Source: Micromonospora citrea (GTDB taxonomy: Bacteria; Actinomycetota; Actinomycetes; Mycobacteriales; Micromonosporaceae). From it: a stretch of 64,000 nt of DNA. Positions within the stretch are counted from its first letter, which is position 1. Each line of letters begins with the position of its first letter. Shown in pieces: positions 44,539-53,339 of this stretch. The DNA lies in contig NZ_FMHZ01000002.1 of NCBI RefSeq assembly GCF_900090315.1, forward strand, positions 558,001-622,000. The letters run 5' to 3'. The notes under the pieces are model-generated. The model searched no databases and was not told where the DNA came from. It worked only from the letters and a program-made list of their open reading frames with translations. Both the position numbers and the translations under genes were made by a program.

Positions 44539-45869
44539 GCCGCGTCCTGGGCATCGAGCTACGCCGCTCCGCGGCGATCGGCGCCGCCGTCAGCCTGGCC
44601 GTCGTCGGTTCGCTCGCGATGTACTTCGCCGAGGGGATCGCGTTCTCCACCGGCTGGATGCAGCTGGCCATGACTCAGCGCTGGTACCTGGCTCTGCTCT
44701 GGCCGCTCATGCTGGCCGCGGGCGCGTGGCAGGCCCGCCGGGAGCACCGCTCGAACGTGGGCGAACTGTTCGCCAGCACGCCCCGTCCCGTACCGCAGCG
44801 GGTGGTGCCGACGCTCGGCGCGATGGCCATTGCCGTGGTCGCCGGATATCTGGTGATGGGGCTCGCCGGCGCCGCCTGGATCTTCGGCACCGCGGGCTAC
44901 CTGCCGGTCGAGGTCTTCGTCGTCACCGCCGTCGGCACGCTGGCGCTGATCGCCGCGTCCTGGCTCGGCCTGGCGGTCGGCCGGCTGCTGCCGTCCCCGG
45001 TGACCGCTCCCGCAGTCGGCGTCGCGGGACTGGGCCTGCTGTTGACGGTGCCGTTCGCCACCAGGCCCCTCGGGTGGCTGGCCCTGATCCTCTCGCCGAT
45101 GGTCGAGATGAACGTGCCGGACGACTACGCCACCGTCCCCGGCAGGGTCAGCGCCGCGCAGAGCCTGTGGCTGGCCGGACTGGCGGTCGCCGCCGCGCTG
45201 CTGTTCGCCTCCAACGGCTGGCGCTCCCGGGTCGCGGCGGTGCTGCCCGTGGTCGTGGGCGTCGCGCTCGCCGTCACCGTCATGCCGCACGAGAACCGTC
45301 TCGTCACCGACGCGGTCGACCCGGTGGCCCGCGAGCTGGTGTGCGCCGAAGGAGAACCGCAGGTGTGCGTCAGCCGGGTCCACGAGAAGCGGCTGCCCGA
45401 GGTGACCGCACCGGCCCGCGAGGCCCTGGCCCTCCTGAAGAAGCTGCCTGACGCCCCGACCCGGGTGCACGAGGACACCTCCGCCTTCCCGGACACCTAC
45501 CCCGAGTTCCACGCCGACACCGTCCTGCTGCGCGTCGACGCCGACCGGAAAGGTCACCTGGCGAACAAGCCGAACGTGCTCACCGACGTGGTGACCGGGG
45601 CCTTCGCCGGCCCGCCAGCCTGCGAAGATGCCCCCGCCCGCGCCGACCAGTTGGCCGCCGCCCACTGGTTGACGGGCACCAGACCGACGCCGCCGGACCC
45701 GGACCTGACCGGCGAGCCCGGCTACGTCTCCGAGGACGCGAGCGTCGAGGAGGCCACCGAGGTGTGGCAGCGGCTGCGCGCCCTGCCCGAGGACGAAGCG
45801 ACGTCCCGCGTGGCCGCCCTGCGGCAGGCCGCCGTCAACTGCCGGCCCGGTGACGGAGTGCTCCGATGA
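44535..45869 (+). CDS. ABC-2-type exporter membrane subunit with large soluble domain
   Basis: 444 residues. About six membrane segments lie in residues 10-265, then a soluble, probably extracytoplasmic C-terminal domain of about 170 residues (VCAEGEPQVCVSRVHEKRLP onward, with two Cys pairs). The architecture resembles the ABC-2 membrane proteins that follow sigma/anti-sigma pairs in actinomycetes, but the soluble domain is not a family I can name. Start overlaps the ATPase stop; the next gene overlaps its end. Confidence 0.75.
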   Translation: MSRVLGIELRRSAAIGAAVSLAVVGSLAMYFAEGIAFSTGWMQLAMTQRWYLALLWPLMLAAGAWQARREHRSNVGELFASTPRPVPQRVVPTLGAMAIAVVAGYLVMGLAGAAWIFGTAGYLPVEVFVVTAVGTLALIAASWLGLAVGRLLPSPVTAPAVGVAGLGLLLTVPFATRPLGWLALILSPMVEMNVPDDYATVPGRVSAAQSLWLAGLAVAAALLFASNGWRSRVAAVLPVVVGVALAVTVMPHENRLVTDAVDPVARELVCAEGEPQVCVSRVHEKRLPEVTAPAREALALLKKLPDAPTRVHEDTSAFPDTYPEFHADTVLLRVDADRKGHLANKPNVLTDVVTGAFAGPPACEDAPARADQLAAAHWLTGTRPTPPDPDLTGEPGYVSEDASVEEATEVWQRLRALPEDEATSRVAALRQAAVNCRPGDGVLR

Positions 45870-46471
45870 AAGGGCTGCGCCTCTACCTGAGATCCCGCCG
45901 GGCCCCCGTGGCCATCGGCACGGCGGCCGGCATCCTCGTCCTGATGTGGGTGCTGTGGGAGACGAACTCCGACAGTCCCGAGGCGGGCCCGCAGATGGTC
46001 GTACTGAGCATCCTGCTGCTGGTCGCCGCCCTGACGATGACCCTGAGCGGCCCCGACGACGAGTTGGACAGGACCGCCGCGTTGGCCTGGCCGGCCCGTC
46101 GGGCCCTCCATCTGCTGACCGCCCTGGTGCTCATCGGCGGCCTGCTGCTGATCACCCAGCTCACCGGCGCCCGTTTCGGTCCGATGTCGCTGGTGCTCCG
46201 GGACACCGCCGGCCTGCTGGGCCTGACCGCGCTGAGCGCTGCCGTCATCGGCACGGCCAGGGCCTGGTTCCCACCGCTGGGATGGACCCTGGCCGCCGTC
46301 CTGTTTCCCCAGGGCGACAACCTCCTGGGCCGCGTCCTGACCTGGCAGGCGCAGGAACCCTCTAGCAGGGCCGCGGCCGTCACGGCAACCCTGCTGGCCC
46401 TGACCGGCCTGACGGCGTACGCGGTGACCGGACCGGCCCCGAGAGCACCCGCCGATGCCGCCTCGCAGTGA
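45866..46471 (+). CDS. Membrane protein, second ABC-2-type subunit (putative)
   Basis: 201 residues with about six hydrophobic segments and the basic start KGLRLYLRSRRAP. It overlaps the previous gene (ATGA) and ends the five-gene unit. It may be the second half of a heterodimeric permease. No catalytic motif visible. Confidence 0.7.
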   Translation: MKGLRLYLRSRRAPVAIGTAAGILVLMWVLWETNSDSPEAGPQMVVLSILLLVAALTMTLSGPDDELDRTAALAWPARRALHLLTALVLIGGLLLITQLTGARFGPMSLVLRDTAGLLGLTALSAAVIGTARAWFPPLGWTLAAVLFPQGDNLLGRVLTWQAQEPSSRAAAVTATLLALTGLTAYAVTGPAPRAPADAASQ

Positions 46472-46522
46472 GGCACCTGACCGATCGTCTGGGCCCGCCC
46501 CACCGCGGATGTCGGTCAACCG

Positions 46523-46957
46523 TCACGCCGAGGTCGCGGCGACGCAGAACTCGTTGCCCTCCGGGTCGGCCATGACGATGTGGTTTCCGGCGTGTTCCGT
46601 CAGGACGGTTCCGCCGGCCCGCACCAACCGCTCGGACTCGGCCCTGATCCGCGCCCACCGCTCGTCGGGGTCGCCGTGCCCGGGCACCCGGATGTCGATG
46701 TGGAGTCTGTTCTTCGCCGTCTTGGGCTCGGGAACCTTGAGGATGGACAGGTGTGGCCCGACGCCGTGCGGGTCGCACAGCCACACCGCGTCGTCCACCG
46801 AGTCGCCCTCCGGCAGGTCGAAACTCGCGTGCCACTCCTCGCGGGTCGCGAAGGGCGCGGGTGGCGGCTCGTCCACATAGCCCAGCGCCGTCTTCCAGAA
46901 CTCGCCGAGGAGCTTCACGTCCGCGCCGTCGAGGGTCAGGTCGATTCTGGCTGCCAT
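46523..46957 (-). CDS. VOC/glyoxalase-family protein
   Basis: 144 residues with the two beta-alpha-beta-beta-beta repeats of the VOC fold (glyoxalase-like, PF18029 type): RIDLTLDGADVKLLGEFWKTALGYV, LHIDIRVPGHGDPDERWAR and the ending NHIVMADPEGNEFCV. ATG 46957 is the natural start; upstream frame sequence is low complexity. Such proteins bind small molecules or act as lyases/isomerases. Stand-alone gene on the minus strand. Confidence 0.8.
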   Translation of the reverse strand: MAARIDLTLDGADVKLLGEFWKTALGYVDEPPPAPFATREEWHASFDLPEGDSVDDAVWLCDPHGVGPHLSILKVPEPKTAKNRLHIDIRVPGHGDPDERWARIRAESERLVRAGGTVLTEHAGNHIVMADPEGNEFCVAATSA

Positions 46958-47029
46958 GGCGGGACGGTACCGCCCACCACCGACAGTCGAGGCGGCGCCG
47001 AAGGCCCCGACGGTGCCCGGCGGCACCGC

Positions 47030-47629
47030 CTACCCGGCCAGGTGGACCAGTCCCAGCGCCGTCGTGCCGCCGATCTCGACACATGCGGTACGAAGCCGGT
47101 AGGTGCCCGGCTCCACCTCGACGCGGAGGCGGCCGGTCGGCGCGGCCTCGTCACCGCCGAGGGCTGCGTCGAACAACTCGGCCGGCCCGTCCGTCGTCCA
47201 ACTGCCGGCGTCCTCCCAGTCGGCCCGTTCGACCGCCTCGGGTACGAGCCGGACGACCTCGGCCTCGGAGTCGGCGTCGGCGTCGGCGTCGGCGTCGGCC
47301 CGCTGACCGGCGGCCCCCCGCTCGGCGCGGATCCGTCGCACGAAGAGGCGGCGTTCGGGAAGGTAGGTGGTGGCGGCCGGCTCGTCGGCCAGGACGAGCG
47401 CCTCCGCGTCGCCCGCCCGCAGGACGCCCGCGTTTCCCTCGACCGCGCACGCCCGGCCGTAGTCGCCCCAGGTGTCGAGGTCGTCGGGGTCGAAGTCGTC
47501 GGGCACGCCGCGCCAGGCGGGCAGGGCCGTCGCCGGTACGACCACCAGCGGCCCGCCGGAGCTGTCGATCCAGCGGCGGCCGCCGGCCGGCCGGCGGGTC
47601 GGCGCAAGGTCTTCCGGGAGGTCGGACAT
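47030..47629 (-). CDS. Imm21-like immunity family protein
   Basis: 199 residues. The start WIDSSGGPLVVVPATALPAWRG and DYGRACAVEGNAGVLRAGDAEALVLADEPAATTYL match the pattern of Immunity-21 proteins of polymorphic toxin systems, which are often scattered as orphans. A short Ala-Asp run (ADADADADAD) near residue 115 is encoded by a (GTCGGC)n repeat. No toxin gene is visible next to it, so its role is inferred from family only. Confidence 0.7.
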   Translation of the reverse strand: MSDLPEDLAPTRRPAGGRRWIDSSGGPLVVVPATALPAWRGVPDDFDPDDLDTWGDYGRACAVEGNAGVLRAGDAEALVLADEPAATTYLPERRLFVRRIRAERGAAGQRADADADADADSEAEVVRLVPEAVERADWEDAGSWTTDGPAELFDAALGGDEAAPTGRLRVEVEPGTYRLRTACVEIGGTTALGLVHLAG

Positions 47630-47695
47630 GTCGCCGATGATCTCATCCGGACGTCTCCGGCGCCCCTGCGCCTCCCGCTCGCGTTGCCTGATCGG

Positions 47696-48391
47696 CTATC
47701 CCTCGGCGGGTGCCGCGACCAGGGCGCGGGCGCATTCGCGGCAGGCGCGGGCGGCGGCGGCGATCCTGGCGTGCAGGGCGACGGTCAGCGCGCCGACGAG
47801 CGCGCCGAGCGCCCAGTTTCCGGCCAGCGCCGCCGCGACGGCGAGGGTGAGGGCGCTGGTCACCAACGCGGTGGTGGCGGTGGTGCCGGCCCAGGCGACC
47901 ATCATCGGGAGCCGGTGCGGGGTGGGCAGCCGGCGGGCCAGGGCGCCGGTGGCTGCCAGCGACGCCGCGGCCAGCAGGGCGGCGGCGGTCGCCACGCCAC
48001 CCAGATGGGCGGCCAGGCTCTGCGCGTGTTCGGACAGGTGCCGGCCCCGGCCCTGGCCGACGACCGTCACCAGGTGCCAACAGGCCATCAGGAACGGCAC
48101 GGCGAGCAGGACGACGCGGGCCGTGTGGCGGGCCTGGGCGACGGTGAGCTCCTGCTGGAACGCGGGGGCGACCTCCTCGATGCTGCCGAAGTCGCGTACC
48201 GCCTGACGGGCGGCGGCCGGGTCGTCCGGGGCGGCGTCGCAGGCCAGTGCCGCGACGGCGTCGGTGAGGCCGTCGCGTGCCTCGGCCAGCATCCGGGCCT
48301 TGGCCCGGGCCGGGCCGTGCAGGACGGCCGCCAGGCCGGCGAGGTGCTCCTCGATCGGATCGGGCCCGGTGCGGCGGTCGAGGGCCGTCAT
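47696..48391 (-). CDS. Membrane protein with permease-prefix/HAAS-like N-terminus, PadR partner
   Basis: 231 residues. The first 80 residues are a cytoplasmic helical region (IEEHLAGLAAVLHGPARAKARMLAEARDGLTDAVAALA, then RQAVRDFGSIEEVAPAFQQEL), the type found at the N-terminus of many PadR-linked membrane proteins. Four hydrophobic segments follow. Start overlaps the PadR stop by 4 bases, so the two are co-translated. Function unknown; probably a signal or envelope-stress module controlled by the PadR protein. Confidence 0.75.
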   Translation of the reverse strand: MTALDRRTGPDPIEEHLAGLAAVLHGPARAKARMLAEARDGLTDAVAALACDAAPDDPAAARQAVRDFGSIEEVAPAFQQELTVAQARHTARVVLLAVPFLMACWHLVTVVGQGRGRHLSEHAQSLAAHLGGVATAAALLAAASLAATGALARRLPTPHRLPMMVAWAGTTATTALVTSALTLAVAAALAGNWALGALVGALTVALHARIAAAARACRECARALVAAPAEG

Positions 48392-48723
48392 GTGGCCGGC
48401 CTCGGCGTCGGGTCCAGGACGGCGCCGATCGCGCAGGTGAGCTCGCGCCAGGCCGTGCGCTTGTCGACCAGGGCCCGCCGGCCGGAGTCGGTCAGCTCGT
48501 AGCAACGGCGACGACGCTCGCCGACGGACTGCCAGTCGCTGCGCAGCAGCCCGAGCCGTTCGAGCCGGTGAAGCGCCGGATACATCGTGCCCGTGCGCAG
48601 CTCCAGCGCCCCACCGCTGCGCTCCCGCACGGCCGCGATGATCGCGTAGCCGTGCAGCGGCCCCTGCTCCAGCGCGGCGAGCAGCAGCGCGTCCAGGTGC
48701 CCACGGACGGCGTCTTCCTTCAT
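48388..48723 (-). CDS. PadR-family transcriptional regulator
   Basis: 111 residues, the short PadR class. Winged helix: LLAALEQGPLHGYAIIAAVRERSGGALELRTGTMYPALHRLERLGLLRSDW, the family signature. The tail TDSGRRALVDKRTAWREL is also typical. It overlaps the gene for its membrane partner. It probably represses its own operon; it lies divergent (83-bp gap) from a pair of small membrane protein genes that may share control. Confidence 0.9.
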   Translation of the reverse strand: MKEDAVRGHLDALLLAALEQGPLHGYAIIAAVRERSGGALELRTGTMYPALHRLERLGLLRSDWQSVGERRRRCYELTDSGRRALVDKRTAWRELTCAIGAVLDPTPRPAT

Positions 48724-48805
48724 CAGTAGGCAGGCTACCGGATCTCATGTAGGTGTGCTATCCATTGCTAGCCAACATGTAGGTAGCCAACTGTAAGGGG
48801 CACGG

Positions 48806-49285
48806 GTGACCAAACTGCTGCTGTCGGTGCACGTCCTGGCGGCGATCCTCGCGATCGGACCCATCGCCGTGGCCGCCTCGCTCTTCCCCCGCTACGCCGG
48901 CGGGCGAGGCGACGGCGCCGGCGCCGATCCCGGCGGGCGAGCGCCCCAGATCGCGGCGTTCCTGCACCGCACCTGCCGCGCCTACACCGTCGTCGGGGTG
49001 ATCGTCCCCGCCTTCGGGCTCGCCACCGGCGCGCAACTCGGCGTCCTGACCGACGCCTGGCTCATCACGTCGATCGCGCTGACCGCGATCGCCGCCGCCC
49101 TGCTGGCGTTCGTCATCCTCCCCGGGCAACAGCGCCTACTGGCGTCGGCCCAGGCCACGGCCGTCGAGAGTGGAACGCGGGCGGCGGCGAGCCGGCTGGC
49201 CATGACCACCGGGATCTTCAACGTGCTCTGGGCGGTCGTGGTCGTCCTGATGATCGTCCGACCCGGCTCCACGACGGGAGTGTGA
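48806..49285 (+). CDS. Small four-helix membrane protein (DUF2269-like)
   Basis: 159 residues with four membrane helices and an early His in the first (LLLSVHVLAAILAIGPIAVAAS), as in DUF2269/CopD-like proteins. GTG 48806 is the first start. It overlaps the next gene by 4 bases and is divergent from the PadR gene. Function unknown. Confidence 0.65.
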   Translation: MTKLLLSVHVLAAILAIGPIAVAASLFPRYAGGRGDGAGADPGGRAPQIAAFLHRTCRAYTVVGVIVPAFGLATGAQLGVLTDAWLITSIALTAIAAALLAFVILPGQQRLLASAQATAVESGTRAAASRLAMTTGIFNVLWAVVVVLMIVRPGSTTGV

Positions 49286-49563
49286 CCGTGCGTACCCTGC
49301 GAATCGTGGCCGCGGTCGAGGCCGCGTCCCTGGCCGTCCTGCTCGCCAACCTGGCCACCGTGCACATCCCGGCGGTCGCCACCCTGGGCGGTCCCGTCCA
49401 CGGCGCGTCCTACCTCGCCGTCATCGTCTGCACCTGGCTGACGACGGCCGCCACCCCCGCCGCCCGCTGGCTCGCCGTCGTCCCCGGCGTCGGCGGCCTG
49501 CTCGCCCTGCGCCGGATCGCGCGCGCCCCCGCGCCGGCCGGCAGCGTGACCGGAGCCGAATGA
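49282..49563 (+). CDS. DUF3817-like membrane protein
   Basis: 93 residues with three membrane segments. It starts LRIVAAVEAASLAVLLANLATVH and has GPVHGASYLAVIVCTW, the pattern of the DUF3817 family of small integral membrane proteins. The GTG at 49282 overlaps the upstream stop. It overlaps an upstream candidate start of the RecD2-like gene. Confidence 0.65.
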   Translation: MTVRTLRIVAAVEAASLAVLLANLATVHIPAVATLGGPVHGASYLAVIVCTWLTTAATPAARWLAVVPGVGGLLALRRIARAPAPAGSVTGAE

Positions 49564-49658
49564 CGAGGGCCCGGTCGCCCGGCCCGGGCCGCCCGCCGAA
49601 GGGAGGCCACGGGCCGGGCCGATGGCGACGCCGCGTCGGCCACAGGCAGGATGGGCGG

Positions 49659-51863
49659 GTGCCTGCCCCCACTCCCCCGCCGTCGGCCGTACTCGACGCG
49701 GTGCTCGAGCGGTTGACCTACGTCAACGAGGAGACCGGCTACACCGTCGCCCGGGTCTCCACCGACCGCGGCGGCGACCTGCTCACCGTCGTCGGGGCGC
49801 TGCTCGGTGCCCAGCCCGGGGAGAGCCTGCGGCTGTCCGGCCGGTGGTCCTCGCACCCGCAGTACGGCCGGCAGTTCGAGGTCCACTCCTACACCACCGT
49901 GCTGCCGGCCACCATCCAGGGCATCCGGCGCTACCTCGGCTCAGGGCTGGTCAAGGGCATCGGCCCGGTGTTCGCCGAGCGGATCGTCGCCCACTTCGGC
50001 CTCGACACCCTGGACGTCATCGAGACCGAGCCCGCCCGCCTGGTCGAGGTGCCCGGCCTCGGACCGAAACGCACCGCGAAGATCACCGCGGCGTGGGCGG
50101 AGCAGAAGGCCATCAAGGAGGTGATGGTCTTCCTCCAGGGCGTCGGCGTGTCCACCTCGCTGGCCGTGCGCATCTACAAGCAGTACGGCGACGCCTCCAT
50201 CACCGTGGTGCGCAACGAGCCGTACCGGCTGGCGGCCGACGTGTGGGGCATCGGCTTCAAGACCGCCGACACCATCGCCCAGTCGGTCGGCATCCCGCAC
50301 GACAGCCCGCAGCGGGTCAAGGCCGGCCTGCAGTACACCCTCTCCGAGGCCACCGACGACGGCCACTGCTACCTGCCCGACGCCCGACTGGTCGCCGACG
50401 CCACCAAGATCCTCGACGTGCCCGGCGACCTCGTCACCACCTGCCTCGACGAGCTCGTGGCCGAGGAGGGCCTGGTCCGCGAGACACTGCCCGGGCCGGA
50501 CGGCGAACCGACGACGGCGGTGTACCTGGTGCCGTTCCACCGCGCCGAGCGCAGCCTGGCCGGCTCGCTGCTGCGGCTGCTGAACGACCGCGCCGACCGG
50601 CTGCCGCACTTCGCCACCGTCGACTGGGACCGGGCACTGACCTGGCTGAAGGCCCGCACCGGCACCGACCTCGCCCCCGAGCAGGCCCAGGCCGTCCGGC
50701 TCGCCCTCACCGCCAAGGTCGCCGTGCTCACCGGCGGGCCCGGCTGCGGCAAGAGCTTCACCGTCCGCTCCGTCGTCGAACTCGCCGCCGCCAAGAAGGC
50801 CAAGGTCACCCTCGTCGCGCCGACCGGCCGCGCCGCCAAGCGGCTCTCCGAACTGACCGGGCACCCCGCCGCCACCGTGCACCGGCTGCTGCAGCTACGC
50901 CCCGGCGGAGAGGCCAGCCACGACCGGGACAACCCCCTCGACGTCGACCTGCTCGTCGTCGACGAGGCCTCCATGCTGGACCTCGTCCTGGCCAACAAGC
51001 TCGTCAAGGCCGTACCGCCCGGCGCGCACCTGCTGCTCGTCGGCGACGTCGACCAGCTTCCCTCCGTCGGCGCCGGGGAGGTCCTGCGTGACCTGCTCGC
51101 CGCCCCCGCCATCCCCCGCGTCCGGCTGACGCAGATCTTCCGCCAGGCCGCCGAGTCGGGGGTCGTCACCAACGCCCACCGCATCAACGCCGGCAAGCCG
51201 CCCCTGCTCCAAGGGCTCGCCGACTTCTTCCTGTTCGCCTGCGACGACACCGACGCCACCGCCGCCCTGACCGTCGACGTCGCCTGCGCCCGCATCCCCG
51301 CCCGCTTCGGCCTCGACCCGCGCCGCGACGTGCAGGTGCTCACCCCCATGCACCGCGGGCCGGCCGGTGCCGCCGCCCTGAACACGCTGCTGCAACAGCG
51401 CCTCACCCCCGCCCGCGACGGGCAACCCGAGCGCCGCCTCGGCGGCCGGGTGTTCCGCGTCGGCGACAAGGTCACCCAGATCCGCAACAACTACGACAAG
51501 GGCCAGGCCGGCGTCTTCAACGGCACCGTCGGCATCGTCACCGCCCTGACCCCCGAGGAGCAGACCCTGACCGTACGCACCGACGAGGACGAGAACATCG
51601 ACTACGACTTCGACGAACTCGACGAGCTGGCCCACGCGTACGCCATGACGATCCACCGCTCGCAGGGCTCCGAATACCCGGCCGTGGTCATCCCCCTCAC
51701 CACCAGCGCCTGGATGATGCTGCAACGCAACCTGCTCTACACCGCCGTCACCCGCGCCAAGAAGCTCGTCGTCCTCGTCGGCTCCCGCCGCGCCCTCGCC
51801 GCCGCCGTGCGCACCGTCGGCGCCGGACGCCGACACACCGCCCTCGACCACCGCCTCGCCTGA
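49659..51863 (+). CDS. RecD2-like DNA helicase (ATP-dependent, 5'-3' type)
   Basis: 734 residues from GTG 49659. An N-terminal OB-like segment (TGYTVARVSTDRGG) is followed by a helix-hairpin-helix region with VPGLGPKRTAKI and the RecD2 region GIGFKTADTIA. The superfamily 1 motor has Walker A GGPGCGKSFT, motif II VVDEASMLD, motif III GDVDQLPSVGAGEVL, motif V TIHRSQGSEYP and motif VI YTAVTRAKK. RecD2 proteins act outside RecBCD in replication-fork and repair roles. An upstream ATG at 49560 would add 33 basic low-complexity residues; GTG 49659 is favoured but not proven. Confidence 0.9.
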   Translation: MPAPTPPPSAVLDAVLERLTYVNEETGYTVARVSTDRGGDLLTVVGALLGAQPGESLRLSGRWSSHPQYGRQFEVHSYTTVLPATIQGIRRYLGSGLVKGIGPVFAERIVAHFGLDTLDVIETEPARLVEVPGLGPKRTAKITAAWAEQKAIKEVMVFLQGVGVSTSLAVRIYKQYGDASITVVRNEPYRLAADVWGIGFKTADTIAQSVGIPHDSPQRVKAGLQYTLSEATDDGHCYLPDARLVADATKILDVPGDLVTTCLDELVAEEGLVRETLPGPDGEPTTAVYLVPFHRAERSLAGSLLRLLNDRADRLPHFATVDWDRALTWLKARTGTDLAPEQAQAVRLALTAKVAVLTGGPGCGKSFTVRSVVELAAAKKAKVTLVAPTGRAAKRLSELTGHPAATVHRLLQLRPGGEASHDRDNPLDVDLLVVDEASMLDLVLANKLVKAVPPGAHLLLVGDVDQLPSVGAGEVLRDLLAAPAIPRVRLTQIFRQAAESGVVTNAHRINAGKPPLLQGLADFFLFACDDTDATAALTVDVACARIPARFGLDPRRDVQVLTPMHRGPAGAAALNTLLQQRLTPARDGQPERRLGGRVFRVGDKVTQIRNNYDKGQAGVFNGTVGIVTALTPEEQTLTVRTDEDENIDYDFDELDELAHAYAMTIHRSQGSEYPAVVIPLTTSAWMMLQRNLLYTAVTRAKKLVVLVGSRRALAAAVRTVGAGRRHTALDHRLA

Positions 51864-51956
51864 GCGCGGGTCGACCGGCGGTCGAGGGGAGCGCGGGCCG
51901 CCGGCGCCCAGCGTGGTGCGCCGAACGGAACTCAGCTCACAGTCGCCTCGCCTCAG

Positions 51957-53012
51957 TCACGCCCGCCCGAGGTCCCACACGCGCATCCGGCGATCCCATC
52001 CGGCCGTGAGCGCGATCGCGCGGCCGTCGATCTCGGTGAGGTGGACGGCGCGGACCTCACCCTCGTGCTCGGTGATCGGATTTCCGAGCAGTCGGCGCCC
52101 CCGAAGGTCCCACAGACACACCAGGCCGTCGCTCGCGCCGGTCACCGCGACCGGCCGGTCGCCTGCGCTGCCGACGCCCATGCAGAGGATGCGGGCGTCA
52201 CCCCGGCCGTCGGCAGCTCCGGGAAGCTCGATGCGATCGACCCAGGAGCCGGTGTCGGGCTCACCGAGCAGCACCGATGTCCCGTCCGCGGCCACCACGA
52301 ACGGGTGGCCGTCGACGGATGTCAGGCCTACGCCTCCTGCCGGGCCTTCAAGCGGGACGGGGATCGGCTCGAACGTGACGACCGACGTCATGCTGTCGAC
52401 GTCCGACACCATCACCTCGCCCGCACCGCTCGAGATCACCACCGGGCGGCCCCTGAGTGTCGCGGAGGCGAGCCCGCCGATGCTGTCGCGGTGCCGGCAC
52501 ACCGTGGCGGGCTCGGCCAGGTAGTTGATGCCGAACCAGTCGTCCTCGTAGGCGGTGAGGGAGTCACGCTGGGACGGATCCCACAGCCGCACCGGTGAAC
52601 CCGCGCTGCTGTCCCCGGTGACGAACACGGCCCGCCCGTCCCGTCGCATCGTGGAGGTCACCGCCACCCCGCCATGCTCCTCGCGGGCGTAGGTCACCAC
52701 CGCACCCGTCTGCAGATCCCACTGCGCGAACGGCTGCTCGTATCCCCCGCCGCCGACCACGATCCGTCCGTCGTGAACCACGGCGCCGATGGTGAGCAGA
52801 CAGTTCGTCTCGATGTCGCCGTTCGGCCCCCACGGGTTCGCCAACTGGTGCTCGGTCCAACGGTCATCGGCCGGATCCCACGTCAGGGCGTGCTGGCCGT
52901 AGGAATCGACACAGACCACGAGGGGACGTCCGTCGACGACGACGGCGTCGAAATCCTCGATCTTGCTGTCCGACGGGATCCGGCTGGACATGAGCAGGGC
53001 GGGGAATTCCAT
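51957..53012 (-). CDS. WD40-repeat-like protein
   Basis: 351 residues built from about seven propeller-like units with recurring GRPVxVT, GLVCLWD and MRVWD endings. No signal peptide or enzymatic domain is seen. The upstream region contains TATATT about 8 bases before ATG 53012 and no ribosome site, so the mRNA may be leaderless; an ATG seven codons in is an alternative. Likely a scaffold. Downstream and upstream genes are not obviously linked in function. Confidence 0.75.
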   Translation of the reverse strand: MEFPALLMSSRIPSDSKIEDFDAVVVDGRPLVVCVDSYGQHALTWDPADDRWTEHQLANPWGPNGDIETNCLLTIGAVVHDGRIVVGGGGYEQPFAQWDLQTGAVVTYAREEHGGVAVTSTMRRDGRAVFVTGDSSAGSPVRLWDPSQRDSLTAYEDDWFGINYLAEPATVCRHRDSIGGLASATLRGRPVVISSGAGEVMVSDVDSMTSVVTFEPIPVPLEGPAGGVGLTSVDGHPFVVAADGTSVLLGEPDTGSWVDRIELPGAADGRGDARILCMGVGSAGDRPVAVTGASDGLVCLWDLRGRRLLGNPITEHEGEVRAVHLTEIDGRAIALTAGWDRRMRVWDLGRA

Positions 53013-53339
53013 GATCTAAATATATCGTCCGCCCTCGTACGGACGAGGCGGTGCTCACCGGCGACGCCACGGACGGTGACCGGATCGGCCGGAGCGCTTG
53101 CGACAATGAACCTATGCCGATGACGCAGGCTTTCGCTGCCACGGCCGCCCAGGTCGTCTCGGCGCATGTGAGAAGAAGGACGTGCAGGATCCGACAAGGG
53201 CAGGCGGTCACCGTCGCGGAGACGGCCAAGCCGACTCAGGCAGGGCCCGCATTACCGTGATGGCCAAGCGGCTAGGGCGGGGGGACGTCGGCGCTGGTGC
53301 GGCACAGGAACCCGGGTCGCGGGTACCCGTAACACCCGC
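53013..53339. other. Intergenic stretch before the transposase remnant
   Basis: A plus-strand frame from ATG 53114 reads MPMTQAFAATAAQVVSAH and runs 48 codons to 53260. It could be the start of a gene cut by the transposon, but no family is recognised. The rest shows nothing I can support. Confidence 0.35.

Noticed and set aside
47268..47300. (GTCGGC)n run as a regulatory repeat
   Set aside because: It is in frame inside the Imm21-like gene and simply encodes an Ala-Asp stretch.
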